From: JALZKA01 sp963721645 | Lineage (GTDB): Bacteria > Actinomycetota > Thermoleophilia > Solirubrobacterales > 70-9 | Direction: 5' to 3' | DNA: 64,000 bases | NCBI GenBank assembly: GCA_963721645.1 | Contig: CAVRJK010000002.1 | Coordinates: forward strand, 1,736,001 to 1,800,000 | Part shown: piece by piece, positions 23,874 through 32,265 of the stretch | Layout of the letters: every line of letters begins with the position of its first letter | Position numbering within the stretch: the first letter of the stretch is position 1 | Made by a program: the position numbers and the translations under genes | The notes under the pieces: generated by a model | Seen by the model: the letters and a program-made list of their open reading frames with translations, nothing else | What the model was told of the DNA's origin: nothing | The model's database searches: none

Positions 23874-24980
23874 GTCGGCAAGCGGCCGGGCGCGGAAGAG
23901 CTTTTGCTCGCCGTCGATGCCCTTGAGGCTCCGGCCGCCGGCAAACGACCAGTCGTAGCGATCCTCGAGCGCGTTATGCAGCGCGACGTCACAGACAACA
24001 CTCCCCGGTCTGGCCATGGCGGTGATGCGGCTGGCGAGGTTGACCGGCCTGCCGTAATAGTCGCCTCCCCTCGCGACCGCTCTGCCGTAGGCGGCGCCAG
24101 CTCTCAGAAGCGGAAAGTCGTCGCCCCCCTCCTCCGACTTGGCGACCAGCTCGAGTGCGGCGTCGAGCAGGCAGGCTGGGTCGTTCGACGTGAACATGAC
24201 CGCATCCCCGATCAGCTTCACCAGACGAACCGGCCCCCCGGAGACGTCAGAGGCCATGTCGGACAGCCTTTCCGAGAGGTCGCCGATCTCAGCTGGGTCG
24301 AGTCGCTCGCCGAGCTTGGTGAAGCCGACGAGGTCGGCGAAGGCCACGGCGACCTCGATGCCGGCCTCGACCGACGAGGAGATCTCGCCCGAGGCGAACG
24401 CGTCATGGCGGATCTGCTCGCGCATATGGAGCTGAAGCGCGTATTCCAGAATCGAGCCGAGAAGCGGCCCCACTCCCTCCGCGATGGCCGCGAATCGTTT
24501 GCCGATCTCGTACTCCGAGTCCCCGTCCTCGGCAAAGACACGCACGCCCAGGCCACGGTTGGCGGCGGCCAGCTGCGACATCGTCATTCCGATCACCCGT
24601 GACACCTGAAGCATCTCGTCTCCAGGGATGCCGATGTCGGTGAGCTGCTTGACGATCTTGGCCGACTCGACGTCGCGCTCGGTGAAGGTCTTCGAGTCGT
24701 CTTCGGGTTCGGGCATTCCCAGCGCACGCCATTGCTTGCGAAGGAAATCGAGCTCGACACCCGACTCCTCGGAGACCTCCTCCTGGGTCAGCTGGCGCCC
24801 GTCTCCCATCAGCGCCTGCTCCAGCGGCAGTAGGACGAGGCGGCCCTCGTTGACCGCTTCGCGAAGTTGCTCGAGCCCCATGCCCGATTCGTGGAGCTCG
24901 TCGAGCAGCTGCAGCCTGCCCTCACGAGCCTTTCCCTCGATGCCTTCGAGGAGCCCCTCCGATTCCCAGTCGATGCCCAT
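23865..24980 (-). CDS. Class III adenylate/guanylate cyclase with N-terminal helix-turn-helix-like regulatory region
   Basis: The 371-residue protein ends with a class III nucleotide cyclase domain (about residues 190-371). Both metal-binding aspartates are present (VAFADLVGFTKL and LIGDAVMF), as are a substrate Lys (RLVKLIGD) and the transition-state Asn/Arg pair (YYGRPVNLASRI), so it should be active. The N-terminal 180 residues are helical, with a MerR-like segment (LTQEEVSEESGVELDFLRKQWRALGMPEPE...FTERDVESAKIVKQLTDIG). This layout recalls the pH-sensing cyclase Rv1264 and its relatives. The start at 24980 (MGIDWESEG) is preferred because upstream sequence is antisense to the LON-domain gene. 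Confidence 0.88.
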   Translation of the reverse strand: MGIDWESEGLLEGIEGKAREGRLQLLDELHESGMGLEQLREAVNEGRLVLLPLEQALMGDGRQLTQEEVSEESGVELDFLRKQWRALGMPEPEDDSKTFTERDVESAKIVKQLTDIGIPGDEMLQVSRVIGMTMSQLAAANRGLGVRVFAEDGDSEYEIGKRFAAIAEGVGPLLGSILEYALQLHMREQIRHDAFASGEISSSVEAGIEVAVAFADLVGFTKLGERLDPAEIGDLSERLSDMASDVSGGPVRLVKLIGDAVMFTSNDPACLLDAALELVAKSEEGGDDFPLLRAGAAYGRAVARGGDYYGRPVNLASRITAMARPGSVVCDVALHNALEDRYDWSFAGGRSLKGIDGEQKLFRARPLADSR

Positions 24981-25025
24981 GCGCGGGCATTGTGGCCGAT
25001 TGCCGTCGCGCCTACACTTTCGAGG

Positions 25026-25661
25026 GTGAGCGACGAGCCCCTGAGCGAACTGCCGCTGTTCGAGCTTCCGATCGTCCTCCTGCCCGGAGAGCTGATGCCT
25101 CTCCACATCTTCGAGGAGCGCTACAAGCGCATGATCGGTCACTGCCTGGAGGCCGAGGAGCCGTTTGGCGTCGTCCTGCGCGACGACGACGGCAGCGCCC
25201 GGCGGATCGGCTGCACCGCCCGGGTCACCGAAGTGCTCGAACGGTTCGACGACGGGCGCCTCGACATCGTCGTCACCGGCGAGGAGCCCTTCCGGGTCCT
25301 CGAGCGCTTCGACGGTGACGACTACCCGGCCGGAGAGGTCGAGGCGGTCTCCGCGGACGAGGACACAGAGCCAGAGGATCCCGAAGCGGCCGAGGCAGCA
25401 CGCGAGACCTTCGCCGACCTTGTCCGGCGCGTTTCTGGTTCCGACCCCGAGATCGACGGGCTCGACGAGAGCGATGCCTACGCGATCGCTGCGCGAGTCG
25501 AACTTCCGGTGCTCACCAAGCAGCGTCTGCTGGAGCTCCGCTCGGAGGGCGAGCGTATGAAGCTCCTCGGCGAGGCTCTCCACGACCTGGTCGGAATGCT
25601 CAAGCGCTCCCGCGAGGTCGCCGAGGCCGCGAAGATGAACGGCAAGGTCACCTTCTCCTAG
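25026..25661 (+). CDS. LON N-terminal (substrate-binding) domain protein without protease domain
   Basis: The 211-residue protein matches the N-terminal domain of Lon protease standing alone: ELPLFELPIVLLPGELMPLHIFEERYKRMIGHCLEAEEPFGVVL, then RIGCTARVTEVLERFDDGRLDIVVTGEEPFRVLE, and a helical C-terminal half. Stand-alone LON-domain proteins are widespread in Actinobacteria; their function is not established, with adaptor or substrate-binding roles suggested. The GTG at 25026 is chosen because homology begins within ten residues and the upstream frame is antisense to the divergent cyclase gene. It converges on the gamma-glutamyltransferase gene. Confidence 0.87.
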   Translation: MSDEPLSELPLFELPIVLLPGELMPLHIFEERYKRMIGHCLEAEEPFGVVLRDDDGSARRIGCTARVTEVLERFDDGRLDIVVTGEEPFRVLERFDGDDYPAGEVEAVSADEDTEPEDPEAAEAARETFADLVRRVSGSDPEIDGLDESDAYAIAARVELPVLTKQRLLELRSEGERMKLLGEALHDLVGMLKRSREVAEAAKMNGKVTFS

Positions 25662-25666
25662 AACCG

Positions 25667-27184
25667 TCAGGCAAAGGCGACGGCGCCGCCCCGCCTGGGG
25701 TCGCCGGCGGCGCTCAGCTCACCGGTTACAGGACTGCGCGTGACGGCCTGGACTCCGCCGAAGAACATGTTGCGCTCGGCCCAGCGGTCGACCTCGATCC
25801 CAGCGGCCTCGATTCGCGCCAGCGCTTCCGCGTCGATGCCAGGCTCGGCGCTGACGGCCGCGCCCTCGAAATGAACCCTTGGCGCTGCGACAGCCTCGTC
25901 CACGGCCATGCCGTCGTCGATCAGGCGCAGGATCACCTGGACGACCGCCGAGCGGATGCGGTTGGAGCCGGCGCTGCCGAGCCCGGCGATGAGCTCGCCG
26001 TCGCGCAGGATGATCGTTGGCGACATCATCGAGGGCAGTCGAGATCCCGCCTCCCAAAGGTGGAAGCCGAGGGGGTTCAGATCCTCCTCGCCGAGCATGT
26101 TGTTCACGTGGACCCCGGTGCCAGGCACCACGAGGCCCGATCCCGTGCCGTTGGAGCAGGTCACCGTCGCGCAGGCCCCTTCGCCGTCCATCGCCGTGAT
26201 GTGCGTGGTCGACCCGAGACGGCTCGACGCCGTCCGGGAAGCCTTGGCGAGCGTCTCGGGATCCAGGAAGCGCGAGGCAAAACCCTCCTGGGACAGGCCT
26301 CGCACGAAGTCGTCTCCTCGGGCGTCCTGGGCCTCCGCCATCACCGCGACCAGCTCCTCGACCCCCGGTGAACCGATCCGGTCGATCAGCTCCAGCACGA
26401 ACGCTATGAGCGTTCCGCCCGAGGCGGGCGGCGGGTTGGTCACGACCTCGCAGTCGCGAAAGCCCGCGCGCACGGGCTCGCGGATCACGGGCTCGTAGGC
26501 GGCGAGATCTTCAGGCGCAAGGGTCCCGCCTCGCTCCAACACCCATTCGCTCACCTTCCTGGCGACGCCGCCGTTGTAAAAGGGCTCGGACCCCTCCGCC
26601 GCCAGTAGCTCCAAGGCGTCCGCCAGGTCCGGGAAGCGGAAGGTGTCGCCCTCTGCCAGAAGCGATCCTTCAGGGGCGTAGATCGCCGCAACGTCGGGTT
26701 CGTGAACGAGGATGGGCGTAAGGATCTTGAAGAGGTAGGCGCCCCTCGCATCCACGGGTACGCCGTCGCGGGCCGCCGATATGGCCGGGGCCACCAGCTC
26801 TCGGAGCGGCATCGAGCCGAAGTCTCGGAGGGCCCGTTCGAGTCCCGCTGCCGTTCCGGGTACGCCGCACGACGCCGCCCCGATACTGAAGACCTGAGAG
26901 ACCGAGTCCGTGAACTCCACGGGAGCCGCAACCAGTTCGGACTTCCGCTCGGTGCCCGCGCGCCCGGGCGCCGCGACGAAGAAGTCGATGAGGGTCGACC
27001 GGCCGGAGTCGTGGATGAGCATGTAGCCGCCGCCGCCCAGGCCCGTGAGCGAACTTTCGGTCGCAAATGAGGTCAGCACCGCCGCCACCGCCGCATCGAC
27101 CGCGTTGCCGCCCTGCCGCAGCGCCCATGCGCCCGCCTCGGCCGTGGCGGGGTGCCCGCCGGCAACGACTCCTCCGTTCCTCAT
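25667..27184 (-). CDS. Gamma-glutamyltransferase (glutathione hydrolase-like)
   Basis: This Ntn-hydrolase proenzyme of 505 residues removes or transfers gamma-glutamyl groups. The large subunit starts GGVVAGGHPATAEAGAWALRQGGNAVDAAVAA and has the GLGGGGYMLIHD segment; the small subunit starts at the autocleavage Thr in RLGSTTHITAMDGEGACATVTCSNGTGSG and contains VVPGTGVHVNNMLGEEDLNP and SRLPSMMSPTIILRDGE. No Sec signal peptide is evident, so it may be cytoplasmic. The substrate need not be glutathione; actinobacterial relatives act on other gamma-glutamyl compounds. A GGTGCCAGGCACC palindrome at 26118-26130 lies in the conserved VPGTG codons and is probably coincidental. Confidence 0.93.
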   Translation of the reverse strand: MRNGGVVAGGHPATAEAGAWALRQGGNAVDAAVAAVLTSFATESSLTGLGGGGYMLIHDSGRSTLIDFFVAAPGRAGTERKSELVAAPVEFTDSVSQVFSIGAASCGVPGTAAGLERALRDFGSMPLRELVAPAISAARDGVPVDARGAYLFKILTPILVHEPDVAAIYAPEGSLLAEGDTFRFPDLADALELLAAEGSEPFYNGGVARKVSEWVLERGGTLAPEDLAAYEPVIREPVRAGFRDCEVVTNPPPASGGTLIAFVLELIDRIGSPGVEELVAVMAEAQDARGDDFVRGLSQEGFASRFLDPETLAKASRTASSRLGSTTHITAMDGEGACATVTCSNGTGSGLVVPGTGVHVNNMLGEEDLNPLGFHLWEAGSRLPSMMSPTIILRDGELIAGLGSAGSNRIRSAVVQVILRLIDDGMAVDEAVAAPRVHFEGAAVSAEPGIDAEALARIEAAGIEVDRWAERNMFFGGVQAVTRSPVTGELSAAGDPRRGGAVAFA

Positions 27185-27223
27185 TCGCGCAGCTTAGGCG
27201 CGCATTCCGATGCGAAAACTCAA

Positions 27224-27274
27224 GGGGTCAAGCGCGCGACCCTCAAGGGGCCTGACCCCGGGTCTGGCCCCTTG
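27224..27274. repeat. Degenerate GGGGTC/GGCCCC palindromic repeats between GGT and ftsZ
   Basis: The 203-base gap between the GGT start and the ftsZ end holds a half-site GGGGTCAAG at 27224 and a 31-base nearly perfect palindrome at 27244-27274 whose outer arms are CAAGGGGCC and GGCCCCTTG, with GACCCCGGGTC nested inside. It is a diverged member of the dispersed element family, or a terminator for ftsZ. Nothing else recognisable lies in the gap. Confidence 0.75.
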
Positions 27275-27387
27275 TCGTGGAAGCGGAACGCCCTGTTGCG
27301 AATCCGACACGTTGTGTGTCGTATGGAAATCGGCATGGGCGAGTCCTGCGATCGCCGCGGAAGCTGCTGGAAACGCTCTGGGGGCCT

Positions 27388-28893
27388 CTACTTGCGGCCG
27401 GGCACGAACTCAGGCACATCCAGCTCGAGGTCGCGCGGACGCGACTCGAACTCCTTGGCCGTACCGGCCCGGCGCTCAGGTGGGCGCCTGGTCGAGGTCT
27501 GAGTGGTGCCGGCCTCGCGCTTCATCGAAGTCGAGCCGTCGGCCTTGCGGCCGCGCCCGTCGAACCGGGTCGCGATCACGGTGATCCACACCTGATCGTG
27601 AAGCGACTCGTCGATGTTGGCGCCGAAGATGATGTTCGCGTCAGGGTGCGCAGCTTCCTGGACAACCTTGGCGGCGTCGGAGACCTCGAGCAACGTGAGG
27701 TCGTTACCCGACGTGATCGAGAGCAGAATCGAGCGGGCGCCCGTGACCGAAGTCTCCAGAAGCGGTGACGAAACGGCCTTCTCAGCCGCAGTGACCGCCC
27801 GGTTGTCGCCGGCACCCATGCCGATACCGAGCAGTGCCTGACCCGCGTCGCGCATCGTCGTGCGGACGTCGGCGAAGTCGAGGTTGATGAGACCGGGGAG
27901 CGTGATGAGCTCCGAGATGCCCTGAACGCCCTGACGCAGGACGTCGTCGGCAACCTGGAAGGCCTCGATCATCGTCGTGTTCTTTGCCAAGACCGATAGG
28001 AGTCTCTCGTTCGGGACCACGATCAGCGTGTCGACCTCGGAGGCGAGAGCGTCGACGCCGTCATCAGCCTGCGTCGCGCGGCGAGTGCCCTCGAAGCGGA
28101 ACGGCTTGGTGACGATGCCAACTGTCAGTGCGCCGACGTCGCGAGCGAGACGCGCGACGACCGGGGCCGCGCCAGTGCCCGTGCCTCCGCCGGCGCCTGC
28201 CGCCACGAAGACCATGTCCGAACCCTTCAGAAGGCGCTTGATCTTGTCCTGCTCCTCGAAGGCGGAGCGGTACCCGAGCTCGGGGTTCGAGCCTGCGCCG
28301 AGACCTCGGCTGGCGCCAGTGCCCAGATGTACGGTGACATCGGCGAGCGACTGCTGGAGGGACTGAAGGTCGGTGTTGATCGCCATGAACTCGACGCCGG
28401 GAATGCCGGCCTCGACCATGCGATTGACGGCGTTGACCCCGGCCCCTCCGACGCCGACCACGCGGATCACGGGCGTGTGCGGGCCGGTCTCCTCGTAGGT
28501 GCGCGAGTAGTCGGGCTCGTCACGGCCGTACATGGCACCGGACGGCTCAGGGTCCTCGGCGAAGATTCTTGACAAGCGCTCCTTGGCGCCTGGCGCGTTG
28601 GAGACCTCAACGACCGGGTCGTCGTCTTCGATGTCGAAGATCGGTGCACCGGCGGGGGGCGCGCTCTCGGGCTCACGGGCCGGCGGTGCCGGCTCGTACT
28701 CGGGCTCCGGCTCTGGCTCGCGAGCGGCGGGCTCAGGCGCAGCGGGCATGACGCTCGTCTCGTCGTCGCGATCGCGCTCGTCGCGACGGGGCGGCAGCGA
28801 TGGCGCTTCGGGTGGATCCTCGGGAGCTTCCGTCGAGCGGAAGAGATCCGCGAGCGGGCCCTCTCTCATGCTTGCCCTCTTACGTCGCGCCAT
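27388..28893 (-). CDS. ftsZ: Cell-division protein FtsZ with a 141-residue acidic/proline-rich N-terminal extension
   Basis: The GTPase that forms the division ring. The core (residues 142-450) has VIRVVGVGGAGVNAVNRM, the tubulin signature AGAGGGTGTGAAPVVA, the T7 loop INLDFADVRTTM with its catalytic Asp, and a C-terminal peptide DVPEFVPGRK that would bind partners. The 141 residues before the core are charged and proline-rich (EPEPEPEYEPAPPAREPE), far longer than the 10-30 residues usual for FtsZ. The ATG at 28893 is fixed by AAGGAGG 9 bases upstream. It overlaps the ParA gene by 14 bases. No dcw-cluster genes are nearby, so a second ftsZ copy elsewhere cannot be excluded. Confidence 0.93.
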   Translation of the reverse strand: MARRKRASMREGPLADLFRSTEAPEDPPEAPSLPPRRDERDRDDETSVMPAAPEPAAREPEPEPEYEPAPPAREPESAPPAGAPIFDIEDDDPVVEVSNAPGAKERLSRIFAEDPEPSGAMYGRDEPDYSRTYEETGPHTPVIRVVGVGGAGVNAVNRMVEAGIPGVEFMAINTDLQSLQQSLADVTVHLGTGASRGLGAGSNPELGYRSAFEEQDKIKRLLKGSDMVFVAAGAGGGTGTGAAPVVARLARDVGALTVGIVTKPFRFEGTRRATQADDGVDALASEVDTLIVVPNERLLSVLAKNTTMIEAFQVADDVLRQGVQGISELITLPGLINLDFADVRTTMRDAGQALLGIGMGAGDNRAVTAAEKAVSSPLLETSVTGARSILLSITSGNDLTLLEVSDAAKVVQEAAHPDANIIFGANIDESLHDQVWITVIATRFDGRGRKADGSTSMKREAGTTQTSTRRPPERRAGTAKEFESRPRDLELDVPEFVPGRK

Positions 28894-30154
28894 GACTCAA
28901 AACCTCCTTGGCGAGCTCTCGGTAGTAGTCCGCCGCGTTGGAAGTCGGATCGTACTTCAGGACGCTGGCACCGCGCACCGGGGCCTCCGCGAACTTGATC
29001 GCCTTGCGGATGCGCGACTTGAACACAAGGTCTCCGAAGTTCTCTTCGAGGAGCTCCACGGCCTCCTTGGCATGAACCGTCCGAGAGTCGAGCATCGTGG
29101 GCAGGATGCCCTCCACCTGGACCTTCGGGTTGAGGTTCTCCCGAATCATCTCGAGCGTGTTCTGGAGCTGCATGAGGCCACGCATCGAGAGATACTCGCA
29201 CTGGACCGGCACGATCACGCTGTTCGACGCCGTGAGAGCGTTGACGGTCAGGAGACCGAGGCTCGGAGGAGTGTCGATGCAGACGAAGTCGTAGTCGTGC
29301 TCGACCCCTCGGATCGCCTTCTCGAGCGAGCGCTCGCGTCCGATCTGCGTGGACATCGCAATTTCGGCGCCGGCCAAGTCGATCGAGGCGACAGCGATGT
29401 CGATCTCGCGCTTTTGGATGATCTCGGTCAGCGGGATGTGATGGACGAGCACGTCGTACATCGACTTCTCGACCTTGTCGGGGTCGATGCCCTGGCTCAT
29501 CGTCAGGTTGCCCTGCGGATCGAGATCGATGCAAAGGACTCGGTAACCGGTTTCGGCAAAGGCGACCGCCAGGTTGAGCGTCGTCGTCGTCTTCGCGACT
29601 CCGCCCTTCTGGTTGGCGAACGAGATCACCTTGGCGGTTCCGACCGGTCTTTCCGCGTCGGACTCGAAGTTGGGAGTGCCGGCGCTGATCGCTCCGCGGC
29701 GGGGCGACAGGGCGTCCTCGAAGTTGATGCGGCCTGCGTCCGGATCCTCGGGCTCAGGCTCGGCGACCACGATCGGCTCATCAACGCTCACCTCGGCGGC
29801 AACAGACCCTGCCTCCTCGGCGGCCTCGAGCTCCTCGACTACATCCGTGGCGGCCTCGACCTCAGACTCGGTGGCCGTGTCGGCCGCCGACTCAGTGGGC
29901 GCTTCGGCCTTGACTTCGGAGTCGGCCGTTATCTCAGGCTCCGCTACCGGCTCGGAAGTGTTAACGGTCTGTGAGGGGTCTGACCCCTCGGGCTTTGCCG
30001 GGGGCGCGGCGGTGCGCTCCGGCACGAGCTCCCCCAGCTCGGCAAGCTCGGCGCCGAGATCGGCGTCGTCGGTGGCTTCGCGGCCAGCGGTCGCCGGACC
30101 ATGTCCGGAACCGTTTCCGCCCGAGTGGCGAGATGCACGATTGAAAAGACCCAT
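28880..30154 (-). CDS. ParA/Soj/MinD-type ATPase with a long acidic N-terminal extension
   Basis: The 424-residue protein has a ParA-like deviant Walker A ATPase in residues 175-424: VISFANQKGGVAKTTTTLNLA, LCIDLDPQGNLTMSQGID, YDFVCIDTPPSLGLLTVNAL and IPVQCEYLSMRGL. The preceding 174 residues are acidic and low-complexity, and include PEGSDPSQTVNTSE, read from a GAGGGGTCTGACCCCTC palindrome (29973-29989). The start at 30154 (MGLFNRASRHSG) begins this extension; the frame is open upstream but antisense to the neighbour. The stop overlaps the ftsZ start by 14 bases, so the two are coupled. No ParB is visible. Chromosome segregation or placement of FtsZ are both possible roles. Confidence 0.88.
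   Translation of the reverse strand: MGLFNRASRHSGGNGSGHGPATAGREATDDADLGAELAELGELVPERTAAPPAKPEGSDPSQTVNTSEPVAEPEITADSEVKAEAPTESAADTATESEVEAATDVVEELEAAEEAGSVAAEVSVDEPIVVAEPEPEDPDAGRINFEDALSPRRGAISAGTPNFESDAERPVGTAKVISFANQKGGVAKTTTTLNLAVAFAETGYRVLCIDLDPQGNLTMSQGIDPDKVEKSMYDVLVHHIPLTEIIQKREIDIAVASIDLAGAEIAMSTQIGRERSLEKAIRGVEHDYDFVCIDTPPSLGLLTVNALTASNSVIVPVQCEYLSMRGLMQLQNTLEMIRENLNPKVQVEGILPTMLDSRTVHAKEAVELLEENFGDLVFKSRIRKAIKFAEAPVRGASVLKYDPTSNAADYYRELAKEVLSHGAT
29973..29989. repeat. GGGGTC palindromic element inside the parA reading frame
   Basis: GAGGGGTCTGACCCCTC is a 17-base palindrome around one central base. On the coding strand it is read in frame as GluGlySerAspPro, within the disordered extension of the ParA protein. 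The same core occurs in intergenic arrays at 12.2, 16.1, 35.3 and 40.0 kb. Confidence 0.85.
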
Positions 30155-30254
30155 ACGCTCGCGACTATTCGCACCTGCGGGACGCATTCCTTCTCGTGAA
30201 TCAGGATGCGCGTGAAAGGATCTCGGGGTCAAGGACCTGCTGGACAAGCGACTC

Positions 30255-31148
30255 GTGGTCGTCACGGGCAAGGGGGGCGTCGGCAAGTCGACCGTCGCGC
30301 TCGCGCTCGGACTGAAGGCTGCCGAGCGCGGTAAGCGCACGATCGTGTGCGAGGTTGCCTCGCAGGAACGCATCTCAGACGCCTTCGATGTCGGCAGGGT
30401 CGGCTTCACCGAAACCGAGCTTCAGCCCAACCTCTACGGCATCTCGATCGATCCTGATGAAGCGATGCGCGAGTACGTCCTGCTCTCGCTCAGGGTCAAG
30501 GCGATGCGTGATCTCCTCTTTCGCTCGAAGCTCTTCACGTACCTGGCAGCGGCGACGCCGGGCCTGCGGGAACTGGTGACGATCGGGAAGGTCTGGGAGT
30601 TGTGCCTCGACGACCGGAAGGTCAAATCGGGAGAGCCGTACGACCTGGTGATCCTGGATGCGCCGGCCACCGGACACGGCGTCGGCTTCCTTCAGACACC
30701 GCGCACCTTCGCGAACGTCGCTCGGGTCGGGCCGATCGCTACGCAAGCCGAAACGCTTCACAAGTTCATCACCAATCACCGCAAGACCGGCGTTGCGATC
30801 GTCGCCCTCCCCGAGGAGATGCCGGTCAACGAGACCTCGAGCCTGGAGCGTGACCTGACCCGGACCGTCGGCGTCGCCGTCGACCAGATCTTTCTGAATG
30901 GTCTGTATCCCGAGCTTTTCGAAGATGACGACGACGCTGCCCTCCAGGAAGCGCTCCAAAAGGCGGATGGGCCCGAGCGTGATGCAATGGCTGCAGCGCT
31001 TGCGGTCAGCCGCCGGTCGGGCTCGCAGCACGAGCAGCTCGGACGCCTTCGGAGTGTTACCCGGGCGCCGATAACGACGCTTCCCTTCCTCTTTTCGCCC
31101 GAGCTCGGGCTGGGCGAGCTTCGGGAGCTGGCGGAGGCGATCGCGTGA
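30255..31148 (+). CDS. ArsA/GET3-family ATPase, first of a pair
   Basis: The 297-residue P-loop ATPase has Walker A VVTGKGGVGKSTVALALG, ISIDPDEAMREYV, the ArsA-type switch LDAPATGHGVGFLQTP and a C-terminal adenine loop region. The GTG at 30255 is the first standard start, but the codons before it (KDLLDKRL) fit the family N-terminus, and the next in-frame stop is at 30213, so translation may begin at CTG 30237 or a nearby non-standard codon. It overlaps the second ATPase gene by 4 bases. The pair resembles mycobacterial Rv3679-Rv3680 (BagA-BagB), which act together. Arsenite export genes are absent, so anion extrusion is unlikely. Confidence 0.88.
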   Translation: MVVTGKGGVGKSTVALALGLKAAERGKRTIVCEVASQERISDAFDVGRVGFTETELQPNLYGISIDPDEAMREYVLLSLRVKAMRDLLFRSKLFTYLAAATPGLRELVTIGKVWELCLDDRKVKSGEPYDLVILDAPATGHGVGFLQTPRTFANVARVGPIATQAETLHKFITNHRKTGVAIVALPEEMPVNETSSLERDLTRTVGVAVDQIFLNGLYPELFEDDDDAALQEALQKADGPERDAMAAALAVSRRSGSQHEQLGRLRSVTRAPITTLPFLFSPELGLGELRELAEAIA

Positions 31149-32254
31149 CATCGGTTCCAGAGTTGGTGCGCGGCAAGCGAGTTTTGATCTGCGCCGGGCC
31201 GGGTGGAGTCGGCAAGACGACAACGTCGGCGGCGATCGCTGCCGGGATGGCTGCCCAAGGCCTCAAGGTGGCGGTCCTGACGATCGATCCGGCCAAGCGC
31301 CTCGCGGACTCGCTGGGACTCCCCGAGCTGGGGAACGTCGAGCGACAGGTGGATCCTGCCCTGTTCACGGCAGCGGGCGCGGATCCCGGCGAGGGCGAGC
31401 TCTGGGCGATGATGCTGGACTCCAAGGCGACCTTCGACGACGTCGTCGCCAAGCACGCACCGGACGACGAGACCGTCGACGCTGTGCTCTCCAACCGCAT
31501 CTACATCGAGCTCTCGTCGGCACTCGCGGGGTCTCAGGAGTACATGGCGATGGAGAAGCTCTACGAAGTCTGGTCCGAGGACCGCTTCGACCTCTTGGTC
31601 CTGGACACCCCGCCCTCACGTAACGCCCTGGACTTCCTGGAGGCTCCCAACCGCCTCCTCCAGTTCATCGAGGGACGCTCGCTTCAGGTGTTCCTGGCTC
31701 CCACGGGTTTTGCCGCGAAGGTCGCGGGCCGCGGCACCTCCGTCATGTTCTCGATCCTGAGGCGAATCACAGGCGTGGACCTGTTGCAGGACCTGTCCGA
31801 GTTCTTCGGATCCTTCTCGGGCATGGTCAGCGGCTTTCGTGAGCGCGCCACCAAGGTGAACGAGCTCCTCTCGGACGACAAAAGCACCTTCGTGGTCGTC
31901 TGCGGCCCCCAGTCCGAGACGATCGCCGAGGCCTCCTACTTTCGCGGCAAGCTGGCCGAGCAGAAGCTGCCATTCGGCGGCGCGATCGTGAACAAGGTTC
32001 ACCGTGCCGGCGACGAGCTCCCCGCCGGCACGGCCGGCAAACTCGCGAAGATCCTGGGCGACGATCTGTCGGCACGGGTCGTCGCGAACTACGAGGACTA
32101 CCGCCTTCTCGCTGAGCGCGATCGCGAGAACATCGCCGGGCTGGCCGAAGAATTGGGGACGGACGCGATCATCGAAGTGCCCTACCTCGATCGCGACGTG
32201 CATGACCTGGCGGGCCTCATGGAGGTCAATCGCCACCTTTTCGGCGACGCATAA
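31145..32254 (+). CDS. ArsA/GET3-family ATPase, second of a pair
   Basis: The 369-residue partner has Walker A LICAGPGGVGKTTTSAAIA, AVLTIDPAKRLADSLGL, LLVLDTPPSRNALDFLEAP, and an amphipathic helical insert (VMFSILRRITGVDLLQDLSEFFGSFSGMVSGFRERATKVNELL) where eukaryotic GET3 has its client-binding helices. It starts at GTG 31145, overlapping the stop of the first ATPase (GTGA), so the two are made in step and probably form a heterodimer. GET3 homologues insert tail-anchored membrane proteins; the mycobacterial pair Rv3679-Rv3680 is implicated in stress and glycerol tolerance. The client here is unknown. Confidence 0.9.
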   Translation: MTSVPELVRGKRVLICAGPGGVGKTTTSAAIAAGMAAQGLKVAVLTIDPAKRLADSLGLPELGNVERQVDPALFTAAGADPGEGELWAMMLDSKATFDDVVAKHAPDDETVDAVLSNRIYIELSSALAGSQEYMAMEKLYEVWSEDRFDLLVLDTPPSRNALDFLEAPNRLLQFIEGRSLQVFLAPTGFAAKVAGRGTSVMFSILRRITGVDLLQDLSEFFGSFSGMVSGFRERATKVNELLSDDKSTFVVVCGPQSETIAEASYFRGKLAEQKLPFGGAIVNKVHRAGDELPAGTAGKLAKILGDDLSARVVANYEDYRLLAERDRENIAGLAEELGTDAIIEVPYLDRDVHDLAGLMEVNRHLFGDA

Positions 32255-32265
32255 GCTCAATCCGC

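Noticed and set aside
26118..26130. GGTGCCAGGCACC palindrome in the gamma-glutamyltransferase gene as a further dispersed element
   Set aside because: It encodes VPGT in the conserved VVPGTG segment of this enzyme family, so the palindrome is probably a by-product of codon choice. No element tail is present.
30255..32254. Arsenite-resistance operon
   Set aside because: The two ATPases resemble ArsA, but arsB, arsC, arsD or arsR genes are absent nearby, and the paired arrangement matches the mycobacterial BagA/BagB proteins.
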